Shown here: positions 54,225-63,670 of the stretch, piece by piece
Numbering within the stretch: position 1 is the stretch's first letter
Layout: every line of letters begins with the position of its first letter
Source of the DNA: Ruegeria profundi
GTDB lineage: Bacteria > Pseudomonadota > Alphaproteobacteria > Rhodobacterales > Rhodobacteraceae
Assembly: GCF_001507545.1 (NCBI RefSeq)
Contig: NZ_LQBP01000001.1
Coordinates: 496,001 to 560,000 of the forward strand
Length of the DNA stretch: 64,000 bases
Direction: 5' to 3'
Made by a program: the position numbers and the translations under genes
Notes under the pieces: generated by a model
Told to the model about the DNA's origin: nothing
The model's input: only the letters and a program-made list of their open reading frames with translations
The model's database searches: none

Positions 54225-55106
54225 ATGGAAAAACGCGTCACCTTTCGCGGCTGGCTTTTGCCATTGGCGCTGATCGCCCCTCAGGTCATTATTTCCGCTG
54301 TTTTCTTCTTTTATCCCGCAGGACAGGCTGTTTGGCAGTCTTTGTTCATCCCCGACCCGTTTGGGCTATCGTCTCAATTCGTCGGCCTGGGCAACTTTGA
54401 GTTCCTGCTGAGCGATAAGTTCTACCGCGCATCCTTCGTGACGACTGCGATTTTTTCAACGCTGGTCACATTGTGCTCGATGATCCCCGCCTTGTTTCTG
54501 GCGGTCATTGCGGATCGCCTGATCAAAGGGGCGGGCGTGTACCGTACGCTGCTGATCTGGCCCTACGCTGTCGCCCCTGCGGTTGCGGGCGTGCTTTGGC
54601 TGTTCATGTTCAACACGCGCGTCGGTGTCGTGTCGTGGTATCTTGGTCAACTTGGCTATGATTGGAACCACGTTCTGAACGGGACCGAAGCCATGGGCCT
54701 TGTGGTTGTCGCCTCGGCCTGGGGGCGCATCAGCTATAACTTCCTGTTTTTCTTCGCCGCCCTCCAGTCCGTCCCGAGATCGGTGATCGAGGCCGCCGCA
54801 ATTGACGGTGCGCATTTCTGGCGCCGCTTCTTCACCATTGTGTTGCCGCTGCTGTCCCCCACGGCGTTTTTCCTGCTGGTGGTGAACGTCGTCTATGCCT
54901 TCTTTGAAACCTTCGGTGTGATCCACACGATCACAGGTGGCGGGCCACAACAGTCGACGACCATTCTTGTCTACAAGGTCTTCTCGGATGGATTTGTGGG
55001 GCAGGATCTTGGGTCATCTTCGGCGCAGTCGGTTATCTTGTTGGTCGTAGTCGGCCTGCTGACCGTCATCCAATTCAAATACGTGGAAAAGAGGGTGCAT
55101 TACTGA
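54225..55106 (+). CDS. ugpA: Glycerol-3-phosphate ABC permease UgpA
   Basis: A 293-residue permease with six hydrophobic helices and the EAA loop [22 protein letters not shown] (split), which docks the ATPase. [21 protein letters not shown] is a typical UgpA block. Its stop overlaps the ugpE start in TGATG. Confidence 0.94.
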   Translation: MEKRVTFRGWLLPLALIAPQVIISAVFFFYPAGQAVWQSLFIPDPFGLSSQFVGLGNFEFLLSDKFYRASFVTTAIFSTLVTLCSMIPALFLAVIADRLIKGAGVYRTLLIWPYAVAPAVAGVLWLFMFNTRVGVVSWYLGQLGYDWNHVLNGTEAMGLVVVASAWGRISYNFLFFFAALQSVPRSVIEAAAIDGAHFWRRFFTIVLPLLSPTAFFLLVVNVVYAFFETFGVIHTITGGGPQQSTTILVYKVFSDGFVGQDLGSSSAQSVILLVVVGLLTVIQFKYVEKRVHY

Positions 55107-55963
55107 TGGCCGCCCAACAACACGGAATGGTCGAAAAGCGCGGCATGGGAATCTGGCTAACCCATGCCCTGATGATCCTTGGCGTTCTGATCATCTTCTT
55201 CCCGATCTGGCTGGCGTTTGTGGCGTCAACCGTAACGCAGCCAGAAATCGTCTCACCGCCGATGCCGCTGTTGCCGGGTGATCAGTTCTGGGAAAACTAC
55301 AAAGCCGCGCTGTTTTCTGGCGTGAATGTCCCTGTTGCAACGATGCTGTTCAACAGCCTGGTGATGGCCATTGGGATCGCAGTGGGCAAGATCATCATCT
55401 CACTGCTGTCAGCGTTTGCGATCGTCTATTTCCGCTTTCCGGGGCGCACGACGTTTTTCTGGCTGATTTTCCTGACCCTCATGTTGCCGGTCGAAGTACG
55501 GATCGTCCCAACCTTTGAGGTAGTGGCGGGATTCGGCATGCTCAACAGCTATTACGGGCTAATCTTTCCCCTGATCGCTTCGGCCACGGCAACCTTCTTG
55601 TTTCGCCAGTTTTTTCTGACAATCCCGGATGAGCTGGCCGAGGCTGCCCGGGTGGACGGTGCCCGCCCGATGCGATTCTTCATTGATATTGTGGTACCCA
55701 TGAGCCGGACCAATATCGCAGCCCTGTTCGTGATCCTGTTTATTTATGGTTGGAACCAATATCTCTGGCCGCTGCTGATCACGACCGATCCTGAAATGAA
55801 CACCATCGTGATGGGCATCAAACAAATGTTCCCCTCTGGCGACGATGTGGCGGAATGGCCGGTCATCATGGCCACATCCATCCTGGCGATGATCCCCCCG
55901 GTGATCGTGGTGGTATCGATGCAAAAGCTCTTTGTCCGCGGCCTTGTCGATAGCGAGAAGTAA
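55106..55963 (+). CDS. ugpE: Glycerol-3-phosphate ABC permease UgpE
   Basis: A 285-residue permease with six helices and the EAA loop [43 protein letters not shown] and the [11 protein letters not shown] end are typical of UgpE. It overlaps ugpA by one base and is followed by ugpC after three bases. Confidence 0.95.
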   Translation: MAAQQHGMVEKRGMGIWLTHALMILGVLIIFFPIWLAFVASTVTQPEIVSPPMPLLPGDQFWENYKAALFSGVNVPVATMLFNSLVMAIGIAVGKIIISLLSAFAIVYFRFPGRTTFFWLIFLTLMLPVEVRIVPTFEVVAGFGMLNSYYGLIFPLIASATATFLFRQFFLTIPDELAEAARVDGARPMRFFIDIVVPMSRTNIAALFVILFIYGWNQYLWPLLITTDPEMNTIVMGIKQMFPSGDDVAEWPVIMATSILAMIPPVIVVVSMQKLFVRGLVDSEK

Positions 55964-55966
55964 GAA

Positions 55967-57022
55967 ATGGCGACAGTTACCCTAGAGAATGTCAAGAAGA
56001 GCTTCGGCCCGACGGATGTTATTCATGGCATCGACATTGATGTGTCAGATGGCGAGTTCATCGTGATCGTTGGCCCCTCGGGATGTGGGAAATCCACGCT
56101 TCTGCGGATGGTGGCTGGTCTTGAAACCGTAACATCCGGCGAAATCCGGATCGGGGCGGAAAGGGCCAATGACAAAGAGCCAATGGACCGTGACATCGCG
56201 ATGGTGTTTCAGAACTATGCGCTCTACCCGCATATGTCCGTGCGCCAAAACATGGGCTACGGCCTGAAGATCGCCGGGTTGCCCAAGGCCGAGATTGATC
56301 AAAAGGTGACCGAGGCCGCAAAGCTGTTGCAATTGGAACCTTTGCTGGACCGCAAACCCAGACAGCTTTCCGGTGGCCAACGCCAGCGGGTTGCAATGGG
56401 CCGGGCGATTGTCCGCGAACCGGCTGTTTTCCTGTTTGATGAACCGCTTTCGAACCTTGACGCCAAACTACGCGTACAGATGCGTCTTGAAATCCGAGAG
56501 CTGCAGGAAAAGCTGGGGATCACCTCGCTATACGTGACGCACGATCAGGTCGAGGCCATGACAATGGCCGACAGGATGATCGTGATGAACGGCGGTATTG
56601 CCGAACAAATCGGCACACCGCTTGAGGTTTATGAGACCCCGCAAACTCTGTTTGCTGCGCAATTCATCGGTAGTCCGGCGATGAATGTGTTTGATGCGCA
56701 TCGTACGGATGGTGTGATCAGGATTGGCGATATCGCGGTCGGCCCCTCTCAGGGTCCCGATACTGCGTTAAAGCTGGGGATACGGCCAGAGCATCTGTTG
56801 CTGGATGAAAACGGTCCGCTTGAGGTCGCGGTTCAAATGGCTGAACCCTTGGGGGCAAACACCCTGTTTCATGGCCACCTGACCGGAACAGAAGGCGCGA
56901 TCACGATTAGCCTTCCAGGCGTGCATCTGGTCGAGGGCCATCATTCAACAATGCGCTTCACGGTCGCGCCAGAGCAAATGCATCTGTTTGACGCCTCATC
57001 CGGAAAAAGGCTGGAAAGCTGA
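55967..57022 (+). CDS. ugpC: Glycerol-3-phosphate ABC ATPase UgpC
   Basis: A 351-residue ATPase: Walker [13 protein letters not shown] (about 37-48), signature [14 protein letters not shown], Walker [13 protein letters not shown], and a C-terminal OB-type regulatory domain (about 240-351). It drives the UgpAE permease. Its stop overlaps the ugpQ start in TGATG. Confidence 0.95.
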   Translation: MATVTLENVKKSFGPTDVIHGIDIDVSDGEFIVIVGPSGCGKSTLLRMVAGLETVTSGEIRIGAERANDKEPMDRDIAMVFQNYALYPHMSVRQNMGYGLKIAGLPKAEIDQKVTEAAKLLQLEPLLDRKPRQLSGGQRQRVAMGRAIVREPAVFLFDEPLSNLDAKLRVQMRLEIRELQEKLGITSLYVTHDQVEAMTMADRMIVMNGGIAEQIGTPLEVYETPQTLFAAQFIGSPAMNVFDAHRTDGVIRIGDIAVGPSQGPDTALKLGIRPEHLLLDENGPLEVAVQMAEPLGANTLFHGHLTGTEGAITISLPGVHLVEGHHSTMRFTVAPEQMHLFDASSGKRLES

Positions 57023-57963
57023 TGGCGTTCCCGCAGGTCGAGGCATTTCGCGGCGGTGAGGACCTGGTCCGTGTCGTGGGCCATCGGGGCGCGCGCGGCG
57101 TTTTGCCCGAAAACAGCATGATCGGGTTCGACTTTACACTGTCGATTGGCGTTCCCCTGCTTGAGTTTGATGTGGTCCTCACGGCGGACAACGTGCCGGT
57201 CATCACGCATAACCACCATCTTCACGCCCCGACATTCCGCGATGCTGACGGTCAGTTCCTTATCGGAGAAGAGCCCAAGGTCTCCTCTCTGACGTTCGAA
57301 CAGATCCAGAAGTTCGACATCGGTCGATTGGACGGGCAAACAGCCTATGGTCAGCGTTTTCCGGATCAGGCCCAGTTGGACAGGGTGCGCGTTCCAAAAC
57401 TTGTGGACCTGCTCGATCTCATCAACGCCCCCGAAAACGGCAATGCCTATCTGATGCTGGAACTCAAGTCGGACCCTGACTTGGCTCATGACACAACTTA
57501 CAGAGAAAGTTTTGTCGGGCGTGTACTCCGGGATGTTCGGGGCACTGGCTTATCGTCGCGCACGATATTGCACAGTTTCGATTGGAATCTGCTGGCCGAA
57601 TGTCAGCGACAGGCTCCGGATCTGCCCACGTCTTATCTGACGCAGCTTCCCGAAAACGCCGATGATCCGGGCGAAGATTCATCGAAAACCATTTGCCCTG
57701 ATTTTCGCGGTCGACGAGATGACATCCCTCATTTGGTCAAAGACGCAGGTGGGGCGTTTTGGTGCCCCTATTTTGCGGATGTGACAGCTGAAAGCGTGGC
57801 GCTTGCCAAGGACCTTGGGCTTTGCGTCGTGGTTTGGACGGTAAACGAGCCGGAAGATATCAGCAGGATGATCGATCTGCGCGTGGACGCAATCGTGACA
57901 GATTATCCGGGGCGGGTACAACGGCATCTGTCGGATTTGGGTATGGATTGGCAGACTGCATAG
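57022..57963 (+). CDS. ugpQ: Glycerophosphodiester phosphodiesterase UgpQ
   Basis: A 313-residue GDPD-family enzyme that hydrolyses glycerophosphodiesters, such as glycerophosphocholine, to glycerol-3-phosphate and alcohol. The catalytic GHRGARGVLPENS is at about 18-30, with acidic ligands in LLEFDVVLTADNVPVITHN (split). No signal peptide, so it acts in the cytoplasm on what UgpBAEC imports. Last gene of the operon. Confidence 0.9.
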   Translation: MAFPQVEAFRGGEDLVRVVGHRGARGVLPENSMIGFDFTLSIGVPLLEFDVVLTADNVPVITHNHHLHAPTFRDADGQFLIGEEPKVSSLTFEQIQKFDIGRLDGQTAYGQRFPDQAQLDRVRVPKLVDLLDLINAPENGNAYLMLELKSDPDLAHDTTYRESFVGRVLRDVRGTGLSSRTILHSFDWNLLAECQRQAPDLPTSYLTQLPENADDPGEDSSKTICPDFRGRRDDIPHLVKDAGGAFWCPYFADVTAESVALAKDLGLCVVVWTVNEPEDISRMIDLRVDAIVTDYPGRVQRHLSDLGMDWQTA

Positions 57964-58058
57964 CTGGTGCAGATTTTTCAGTATTGAACTCGCGGATGTA
58001 AACGTAACCGTGCGACCACGGAGTATCTTGGCTCGCATAGGCCGCAAGAGGTTTAATT

Positions 58059-58667
58059 CTACTTTTGAACGCCATAGCGGCTGATCATCATTTCAACGCT
58101 GCTTTCTATGGTCTCGGCCATCTCGGCCTCGCTAAGAACCGCGCCGGTGAACAAAAGTGGCCAGAAGGCGCGTGCCTTGATGAGGCCAATAAACTCGTGC
58201 CCCGCCTGTTCCGGGTCGTCGATCCGTAGCTGGCCATCCTCCGCCGCGTCCCGCAGCATGCCGATGAAAGCCGCTGTCTTGTCCAGCTTGCTTTGCGCTT
58301 CGGCGGCCAGCGCTGGACTGCGCAAGGTTTCGCTTATCACCATTCGGGCCATCGCGATCACTTCCGGCATCATCAGGATACGGCCTTCGGCCCAGGCGAG
58401 CGCGGTCAGTTGTTCACGGATATCACGGCCTTTTTCATACCGTATCTCGACCACTTCGGCAAAGCGGCTGGACAGCTCGACCACGATGGACTGAAACAGG
58501 TTTTCCTTGCTTTCAAAATACTTATACAGCGTTCTTTTGGACACCTCTGCCCGTGCCGAAATGCGATCCATACTGGCCGCAGCAAAGCCCTTGTCCTGGA
58601 ACTCGGCCACGGCTGCTTCAATGATCTGCGCGTACTTGGACGCGTTCGGAGCACTGCACACCGTCAT
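58059..58667 (-). CDS. TetR/AcrR-family repressor
   Basis: A 202-residue regulator with an N-terminal helix-turn-helix (IIEAAVAEFQDKGFAAASMD, ISARAEVSKRTLYKYFESKENLF) and an all-helical ligand domain (from about 60). It is divergent from the molybdenum hydroxylase genes, and the intergenic region contains two GTAAAC-N6-GTTTAC repeats. It probably represses the hydroxylase operon and itself until a substrate or related compound binds. Confidence 0.93.
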   Translation of the reverse strand: MTVCSAPNASKYAQIIEAAVAEFQDKGFAAASMDRISARAEVSKRTLYKYFESKENLFQSIVVELSSRFAEVVEIRYEKGRDIREQLTALAWAEGRILMMPEVIAMARMVISETLRSPALAAEAQSKLDKTAAFIGMLRDAAEDGQLRIDDPEQAGHEFIGLIKARAFWPLLFTGAVLSEAEMAETIESSVEMMISRYGVQK

Positions 58668-58710
58668 GTCAAAGCTATAGACCTATTGACGAATGATGGT
58701 CAAACACCAA

Positions 58711-58728
58711 GTAAACGTATGAGTTTAC
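58711..58728. promoter_or_regulatory. TetR operator candidate 1
   Basis: GTAAAC-GTATGA-GTTTAC is a perfect inverted repeat with six-base spacer. Its centre is 41 bp from the centre of the second copy (about four helical turns), so both would lie on one face of the DNA. It is 44 bp upstream of the TetR start. Confidence 0.65.
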
Positions 58729-58751
58729 AGTGATGGCTTTTTGTGTCACTA

Positions 58752-58769
58752 GTAAACCCGCCAGTTTAC
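58752..58769. promoter_or_regulatory. TetR operator candidate 2
   Basis: GTAAAC-CCGCCA-GTTTAC has the same arms and spacing as the copy at 58711, with an unrelated spacer. It ends 37 bp upstream of the small-subunit ATG, so it could block the promoter of the oxidoreductase genes. Confidence 0.65.
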
Positions 58770-58806
58770 CGATTCAGGTAACCAGCCCAACACGGAGAGT
58801 CCTCTC

Positions 58807-59271
58807 ATGGCATTGACATTAAAGTTAAATGGCGAGACCCACACGGTTGACGCCGAACCCGGCACACCCCTGCTGTGGGTTATCCGGGATGAATTGAAGC
58901 TGACAGGAACAAAATTCGGCTGCGGGGTCGCCTCGTGTGGCGCGTGCACCGTGCATCTGAACGGCGAGCCTGTACGCTCGTGCCAGACCTATATTGAAGA
59001 TGTTGAAGACGCAGAAATCACCACAATCGAAGCCGTTGGTCAGGACAAGATCGGCGCGGCAGTTCAGCAGGCCTGGGTCGAGCTGGACGTGGTTCAGTGC
59101 GGCTACTGTCAGTCCGGTCAGGTGATGTCCGCAGTCGGCCTGCTATCCGAAAACCCCAAGCCTTCGGTCGAAGAAATCGACAGCTACATGCACGGCAACG
59201 CCTGCCGCTGCGCCACTTATCAACGCATTCGCGCCGGTATCCAGCGTGCGTCCGAAATACTGGAGGCCTGA
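58807..59271 (+). CDS. Molybdenum hydroxylase small [2Fe-2S] subunit (IorA type)
   Basis: A 154-residue iron-sulfur subunit with two [2Fe-2S] clusters: plant-type ligands in FGCGVASCGACTVHLNG plus SCQ (about 38-62), and a second cluster in VQCGYCQSGQVMS and ACRCATYQRIR. It passes electrons from the Mo-cofactor subunit downstream. GGAGAG precedes the ATG. It resembles isoquinoline 1-oxidoreductase alpha subunits, but the substrate is unknown. Confidence 0.93.
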   Translation: MALTLKLNGETHTVDAEPGTPLLWVIRDELKLTGTKFGCGVASCGACTVHLNGEPVRSCQTYIEDVEDAEITTIEAVGQDKIGAAVQQAWVELDVVQCGYCQSGQVMSAVGLLSENPKPSVEEIDSYMHGNACRCATYQRIRAGIQRASEILEA

Positions 59272-59274
59272 TCC

Positions 59275-61461
59275 ATGACCATCAACACCTCTCGCCGTGG
59301 GTTTCTGAAGGGTGCCGCTGCTGCCGGTGCCGTGCTGCTGGTTGGTGCACGCCCTGATGGTGCGCTGGCAGCTGCGTCGTCTGAGGCCACTCAGTTCAAC
59401 CCTTTTGTAAAGATCGACGCGGATGGCACAGTGACTGCCATCGTGAAGCACTTTGAAAAAGGACAAGGCCCGGCAACCGGTCTGCCGACGCTGATCGCCG
59501 AGGAAATCGGCCTTCGCATGGACCAGATCGAGTACGGCTTCGCGCCCTCTGATCCTAATGTCTATAACAACCTGTTTTTTGGCCCCTTCCAGGGCACCGG
59601 CGGATCGACCGCGATGGCAAACTCTTGGCTGCAATACCGTCAGGCGGGTGCCGCCGCGCGCGAAATGCTGATCAATGCAGCCGCCCAAAGCTGGGGCGTT
59701 GACGCCTCTGGAATCGCTATCGAAGAGGGCATCGTCAAAGCCGGAGACAAGTCCGCACCGATAGCGGAATTTGTGGCCGCAGCCGCTCAGCTGGACGCAC
59801 CTGCAGAACCGCGTTTGAAAGATCCGTCCGAATTCCGCCTGATCGGCAACGACTCCGTGCGTCGCAAAGACTCGGCCATCAAGGGGAACGGCCAGGCCAT
59901 CTATGGGATGGACCTGCATTTGCCCAACCAGATGGTTGCGATGATAAAGCGCCCTGAATCGCGTGGCGGGATTGCCAACGGCTTTGACGACAGCGCCTCG
60001 AAAGAGGTTAAGGGCTTTATCAGTGCAGCCGTTTTGCCGAACAAGGCGGGCGTGGCCGTTTTTGCCGAAAACACCTGGGCCGCAATTCAGGCACGCGACG
60101 CGCTTGAGGTCGACTGGGACATGTCCGACGCCGAAACCCGTAACTCTGATGAGATCAAGGCCGAGATCATGGCCGCGCTGGACGCTGAGCCAACCTACAA
60201 CGTGAATAAGGCGGATGTTGCAGCCGTGTCTGCAGCCATCGACGAGGCGGACAAGGTAATCGAAAAGACCTTTTACTTCCCGCTGCTCGCACATGCGCCG
60301 ATGGAGCCATTGAACTGCACCATCGAACAAACGGCTGATGGCACCATCGTGTTGCATGACGGCGCGCAAATGCCGACCGGCCCGCACATGGCTTATCAGC
60401 AAATCTTCGAGCTTCCGCCCGAGAAGATTCAGATCAAAACGATGCTGGCGGGCGGATCGTTCGGGCGGCGCGCAACACCAGATGCGGATTACCAGGTCGA
60501 GGCTGCATTGGCATTTGCCGTGACCGACCGCTCGCGCCCGGTAAAGCTGGTCTGGACACGTGAGGATGACATCCGCAGCGGCTACTACCGCCCTGCCTTC
60601 GGCCACAAGGTCCGGGTGGGTCTGGACGCCGATGGCAACATCGTGGGTTGGCAACATCAGATAGCGGGTCAGTCCGTCATCAAAGGCACCCCGTTCGAGG
60701 CGGTTCTAGTGCATGACGGCGTTGACCACAGCTCGGTCGAAGGCGTTGCTGACAGCCCTTATGCCATTCCCGGTATGGCTGTCGGTTTGACGGACACACC
60801 CAAGGCTACGACCGTTTTATGGTGGCGGTCCGTCGGGCACACCCACACGGCCTACACGATGGAGACCATGATGGACGTGGTGGCCAAGGCGGCAGGCCGT
60901 GACCCGGTTGAATTCCGTCTGGCGCACCTGTCGGACCCTGACAACCCGGATCAGGCGCGGAAGGCCGCCGTGCTGAGACTGGCGGCTGAAAAGGCCGGTT
61001 GGGGCAACGTCCCGGAAGGGCGGTCTCTGGGTGTTGCCGTGCATAAATCCTTTGGATCCTATGCAGCTGAAGTCGTTGAGATTTCGGGTGATCCGGACAG
61101 CGGCATCAAGATCGAAAAGGTTACCTGTGCTATCGATTGCGGTATCGCGGTGAACCCGGACATCGTGCGCGCGCAGATGGAAGGCGGTATCGGTTACGGA
61201 ATTGGCCACGTCATGCGTGATCAGATCACGCTGACAAGCGGAGCCGTAGACCAATTCAACTTTCCAGATTACGAACCGCTACGGATCGGTGATATCGCCG
61301 CAATCGACGTACATATCGTACCCTCCGCCGAAGCGCCCACCGGCGTGGGTGAGCCCGGCACGCCCCCTTCCGCTCCGGCGCTTGCGAATGCAATCAAAGC
61401 CATGTCCGGTATGCATGTCGCTGTGCTGCCCATGGATGAAAATGGCATAACATTCGTATAA
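59275..61461 (+). CDS. Molybdenum hydroxylase large subunit (IorB type), Tat-exported
   Basis: A 728-residue molybdopterin-binding subunit with a Tat signal (SRRGFLKGAAAAGAVLL), so the enzyme is probably exported folded with its small subunit. The conserved active-site Glu occurs in PTGVGEPGTPP near residue 690; molybdopterin contacts include GGSFGRRATPDADYQ and NSWLQYRQAG. Family relatives oxidise N-heterocycles or aldehydes. No cytochrome c subunit follows; a strong terminator does. GGAGG precedes the start. Confidence 0.92.
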   Translation: MTINTSRRGFLKGAAAAGAVLLVGARPDGALAAASSEATQFNPFVKIDADGTVTAIVKHFEKGQGPATGLPTLIAEEIGLRMDQIEYGFAPSDPNVYNNLFFGPFQGTGGSTAMANSWLQYRQAGAAAREMLINAAAQSWGVDASGIAIEEGIVKAGDKSAPIAEFVAAAAQLDAPAEPRLKDPSEFRLIGNDSVRRKDSAIKGNGQAIYGMDLHLPNQMVAMIKRPESRGGIANGFDDSASKEVKGFISAAVLPNKAGVAVFAENTWAAIQARDALEVDWDMSDAETRNSDEIKAEIMAALDAEPTYNVNKADVAAVSAAIDEADKVIEKTFYFPLLAHAPMEPLNCTIEQTADGTIVLHDGAQMPTGPHMAYQQIFELPPEKIQIKTMLAGGSFGRRATPDADYQVEAALAFAVTDRSRPVKLVWTREDDIRSGYYRPAFGHKVRVGLDADGNIVGWQHQIAGQSVIKGTPFEAVLVHDGVDHSSVEGVADSPYAIPGMAVGLTDTPKATTVLWWRSVGHTHTAYTMETMMDVVAKAAGRDPVEFRLAHLSDPDNPDQARKAAVLRLAAEKAGWGNVPEGRSLGVAVHKSFGSYAAEVVEISGDPDSGIKIEKVTCAIDCGIAVNPDIVRAQMEGGIGYGIGHVMRDQITLTSGAVDQFNFPDYEPLRIGDIAAIDVHIVPSAEAPTGVGEPGTPPSAPALANAIKAMSGMHVAVLPMDENGITFV

Positions 61462-61467
61462 ACCCGC

Positions 61468-61503
61468 GCTCTGCGCCCTGCCTTTTGGGCGCAGAGCATT
61501 TTT
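61468..61503 (+). terminator. Terminator after the molybdenum hydroxylase operon
   Basis: A perfect 11-bp stem GCTCTGCGCCC / GGGCGCAGAGC (61468-61478 and 61487-61497) with an eight-base loop is followed by ATTTTT. Confidence 0.93.
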
Positions 61504-61526
61504 CGCTGCTGAGTCGCAGCACTGAT

Positions 61527-61540
61527 AATTTGATCAAATT
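61527..61540. promoter_or_regulatory. Palindromic operator copy 1 (TTTGATCAAA)
   Basis: AATTTGATCAAATT is a 14-bp palindrome about 60 bp before the first glutamine synthetase-like gene. The same core recurs at 62955, before the amidotransferase gene. Confidence 0.6.
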
Positions 61541-61599
61541 TAGTGACAAGACACGCGGTCTCGATTACATCTCGGACAAGACGATGGATGGAGATCCCG

Positions 61600-62919
61600 A
61601 TGGACCTGAGCACCCTGCACAGTTTTCGCGTTGCTGCCTGCGATCTGAATGGTCAAATGCGCGGCAAGCGCGTGCCGCCGTCATATTCGGACAAACTAAC
61701 CAAAGGGGCAGTCCGGATGCCTTTTTCCGCGCTCAACGTCGATCTTTGGGGCGCGGATATTGCAGGCAGCCCGCTGGTCTTCGAATCCGGCGACGCGGAT
61801 GGAATGCTGCTGCCAACAGATCGCGGCCCGGTGCCCATGCCTTGGCTGGCCGTGGACACAGCTCTGGTACCAATGTGCCTGCATGATGATGCCGGTGCGC
61901 CTTTCGCCGGAGACCCCCGGCACGCCTTAGCCTCGGTGCTGCACCGCTATGCCCAGCGCGACTGGTCCGTCGTCGCGGCAACCGAGTTGGAGTTTACGCT
62001 GCTGGACGCCTCTGGCCCGCAACCTCAACCTCCGGTCAACCCGGTAACCGGGCGTCGGTTGACGGACGAAGCCGTGCTGTCCATGGCGGAAATGGATGCC
62101 TTCGATTCTTTCTTTACCGACCTGTACGACGGCTGTGCCGAAATGGGTATTCCTGCCCAAACCGCCATTTCCGAAAGCGGTATTGGCCAGTTCGAAATCA
62201 ACCTGAACCATCAAGATGCCATGCGGTGCGCCGATGATACATGGCTTTTCAAGGCATTGACGCGTGGTCTGGCACGCAAACATGGGTTCACTGCCACGTT
62301 CATGTCCAAGCCTTACGCCGAAGACGCAGGAAACGGGATGCATGTGCATTTCTCGGTCGTGGACGGCAAGGGCCGAAATGTATTCGACAATGGCGGCCCC
62401 AAGGGCACCGATTTGCTACGCTGGGCTGTTGCGGGGTGCTTGGCGGCAATGCCGGGCAGTACGCTGATATTTGCACCCCACGGAAACTCTTACACCCGTC
62501 TCGTACCCGGTGCACATGCGCCCACCGGCGCAAGTTGGGCCTATGAAAACCGAACCGCCGCCGTGCGCATTCCCGGAGGTGCCCCGGCCGCGCGTCGGAT
62601 CGAACACCGCGTCGCGGGTGGCGATATTAACCCTTACCTGATGCTGGCCGCCGTTCTTGGTGCCGCGTTGAACGGGATTGAGGACGAGGTCGACCCCCCT
62701 GCCCCTATCACGGGCAATGCGTATGAGATCGACGGCCTGCCGCAATTGGCAACAGACTGGGCGGACGCCATTGCAGCGTTTGAAACCGATCCACAGGTTG
62801 CGCGCATCTTCTCGGCCGATCTGATACGTTTTTTAGCCATGACAAAGCGGCAGGAAATCCGACGCTTTGGCGACCGCCCGCCCGAAGACCACTGGCTCAG
62901 CTATCTTGAGGCGGTGTGA
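61600..62919 (+). CDS. Glutamine synthetase-like ligase (PuuA type)
   Basis: A 439-residue protein of the glutamine synthetase superfamily, catalytic-domain signatures visible: ATELEFTLLDASG, SESGIGQFEINLNHQDA, AGNGMHVHFSVVDG (metal/substrate His), PTGASWAYENRTAAVRIPGG and RIEHRVAGGDINPYLMLAA. The sequence is closer to gamma-glutamyl-amine ligases than to GlnA. A GGAG site lies six bases before the ATG at 61600. It starts the cluster with an amidotransferase and a second ligase. Confidence 0.9.
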   Translation: MDLSTLHSFRVAACDLNGQMRGKRVPPSYSDKLTKGAVRMPFSALNVDLWGADIAGSPLVFESGDADGMLLPTDRGPVPMPWLAVDTALVPMCLHDDAGAPFAGDPRHALASVLHRYAQRDWSVVAATELEFTLLDASGPQPQPPVNPVTGRRLTDEAVLSMAEMDAFDSFFTDLYDGCAEMGIPAQTAISESGIGQFEINLNHQDAMRCADDTWLFKALTRGLARKHGFTATFMSKPYAEDAGNGMHVHFSVVDGKGRNVFDNGGPKGTDLLRWAVAGCLAAMPGSTLIFAPHGNSYTRLVPGAHAPTGASWAYENRTAAVRIPGGAPAARRIEHRVAGGDINPYLMLAAVLGAALNGIEDEVDPPAPITGNAYEIDGLPQLATDWADAIAAFETDPQVARIFSADLIRFLAMTKRQEIRRFGDRPPEDHWLSYLEAV

Positions 62920-62954
62920 CCCCTCTTGCCCGCTTGAATTGGGTGGGTTACAGT

Positions 62955-62970
62955 AAATTTGATCAAATTT
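62955..62970. promoter_or_regulatory. Palindromic operator copy 2 (TTTGATCAAA)
   Basis: AAATTTGATCAAATTT is a perfect 16-bp palindrome that ends 19 bp before the amidotransferase ATG, a position where a bound protein would block transcription. It shares its core with the copy at 61527. Confidence 0.65.
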
Positions 62971-62989
62971 GGCGACCCGCGATACACTC

Positions 62990-63670
62990 ATGAAAATCGG
63001 CATCCTTCTGACCGGCCACCGCCCTGACGCGTTGCAAAACGAGTTCAGCGAATATGACGCGATGTTTCGCGACCTTCTGGATGGCAATGGCTTTACGTAC
63101 GAAACCTTTGCTGTCGTGGATGGCCAGTTCCCCAAAGATGAATTTCAGGCCGAAGGTTGGATCATCACCGGCTCGCGCCACGGCGCATACGAGGATCACC
63201 CCTGGATTCCGCCGCTGGAAACCCTGATCCGCGACATACAGAAAAGCGGCCGTCCTTTGATCGGTGTTTGCTTTGGCCACCAGATCATTGCGCAGGCCTT
63301 GGGCGGCAAGGTCGAGAAATTCAAGGGCGGCTGGGCCGTCGGGCGCACGGACTACGACTATGACGGTCAGACTTTGACGCTAAACGCCTGGCATCAGGAT
63401 CAGGTGGTCGCCCTACCCGAAGGCGCGCGTGTTCTGGGCTCTAACGCGTTCTGCGAAAACGCCATGGTGGCCTATGGCGACAATATTTGGACGGTTCAGG
63501 CGCATCCCGAATATGATGACGGGTTCATTCAGGGCCTGATGGACACGCGCGGTAAGGGCGTTGTGCCCGATGATCTGATGCAAGCCGCCGCAAATCGCCT
63601 GCCCGCCGCAAACGACAACCCGAAGATCGGACAACTCATGGCGGAGTTTCTGAAGAAAGAGAGGGCCTGA
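62990..63670 (+). CDS. Class I glutamine amidotransferase
   Basis: A 226-residue protein with the GATase class I triad: Cys in IGVCFGHQII (about 93-102), and the His-x-Glu in VQAHPEYDDGF (about 168-178). The GWIITGSRHGAYEDHPW segment is typical of stand-alone GMP synthase-like amidotransferases. In PuuA/PuuD-type pathways amidases of this class release gamma-glutamyl groups, which may be its role here. Start set at the ATG at 62990, because the upstream TTG lies in the palindrome. Its stop overlaps the next gene in TGATG. Confidence 0.88.
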   Translation: MKIGILLTGHRPDALQNEFSEYDAMFRDLLDGNGFTYETFAVVDGQFPKDEFQAEGWIITGSRHGAYEDHPWIPPLETLIRDIQKSGRPLIGVCFGHQIIAQALGGKVEKFKGGWAVGRTDYDYDGQTLTLNAWHQDQVVALPEGARVLGSNAFCENAMVAYGDNIWTVQAHPEYDDGFIQGLMDTRGKGVVPDDLMQAAANRLPAANDNPKIGQLMAEFLKKERA

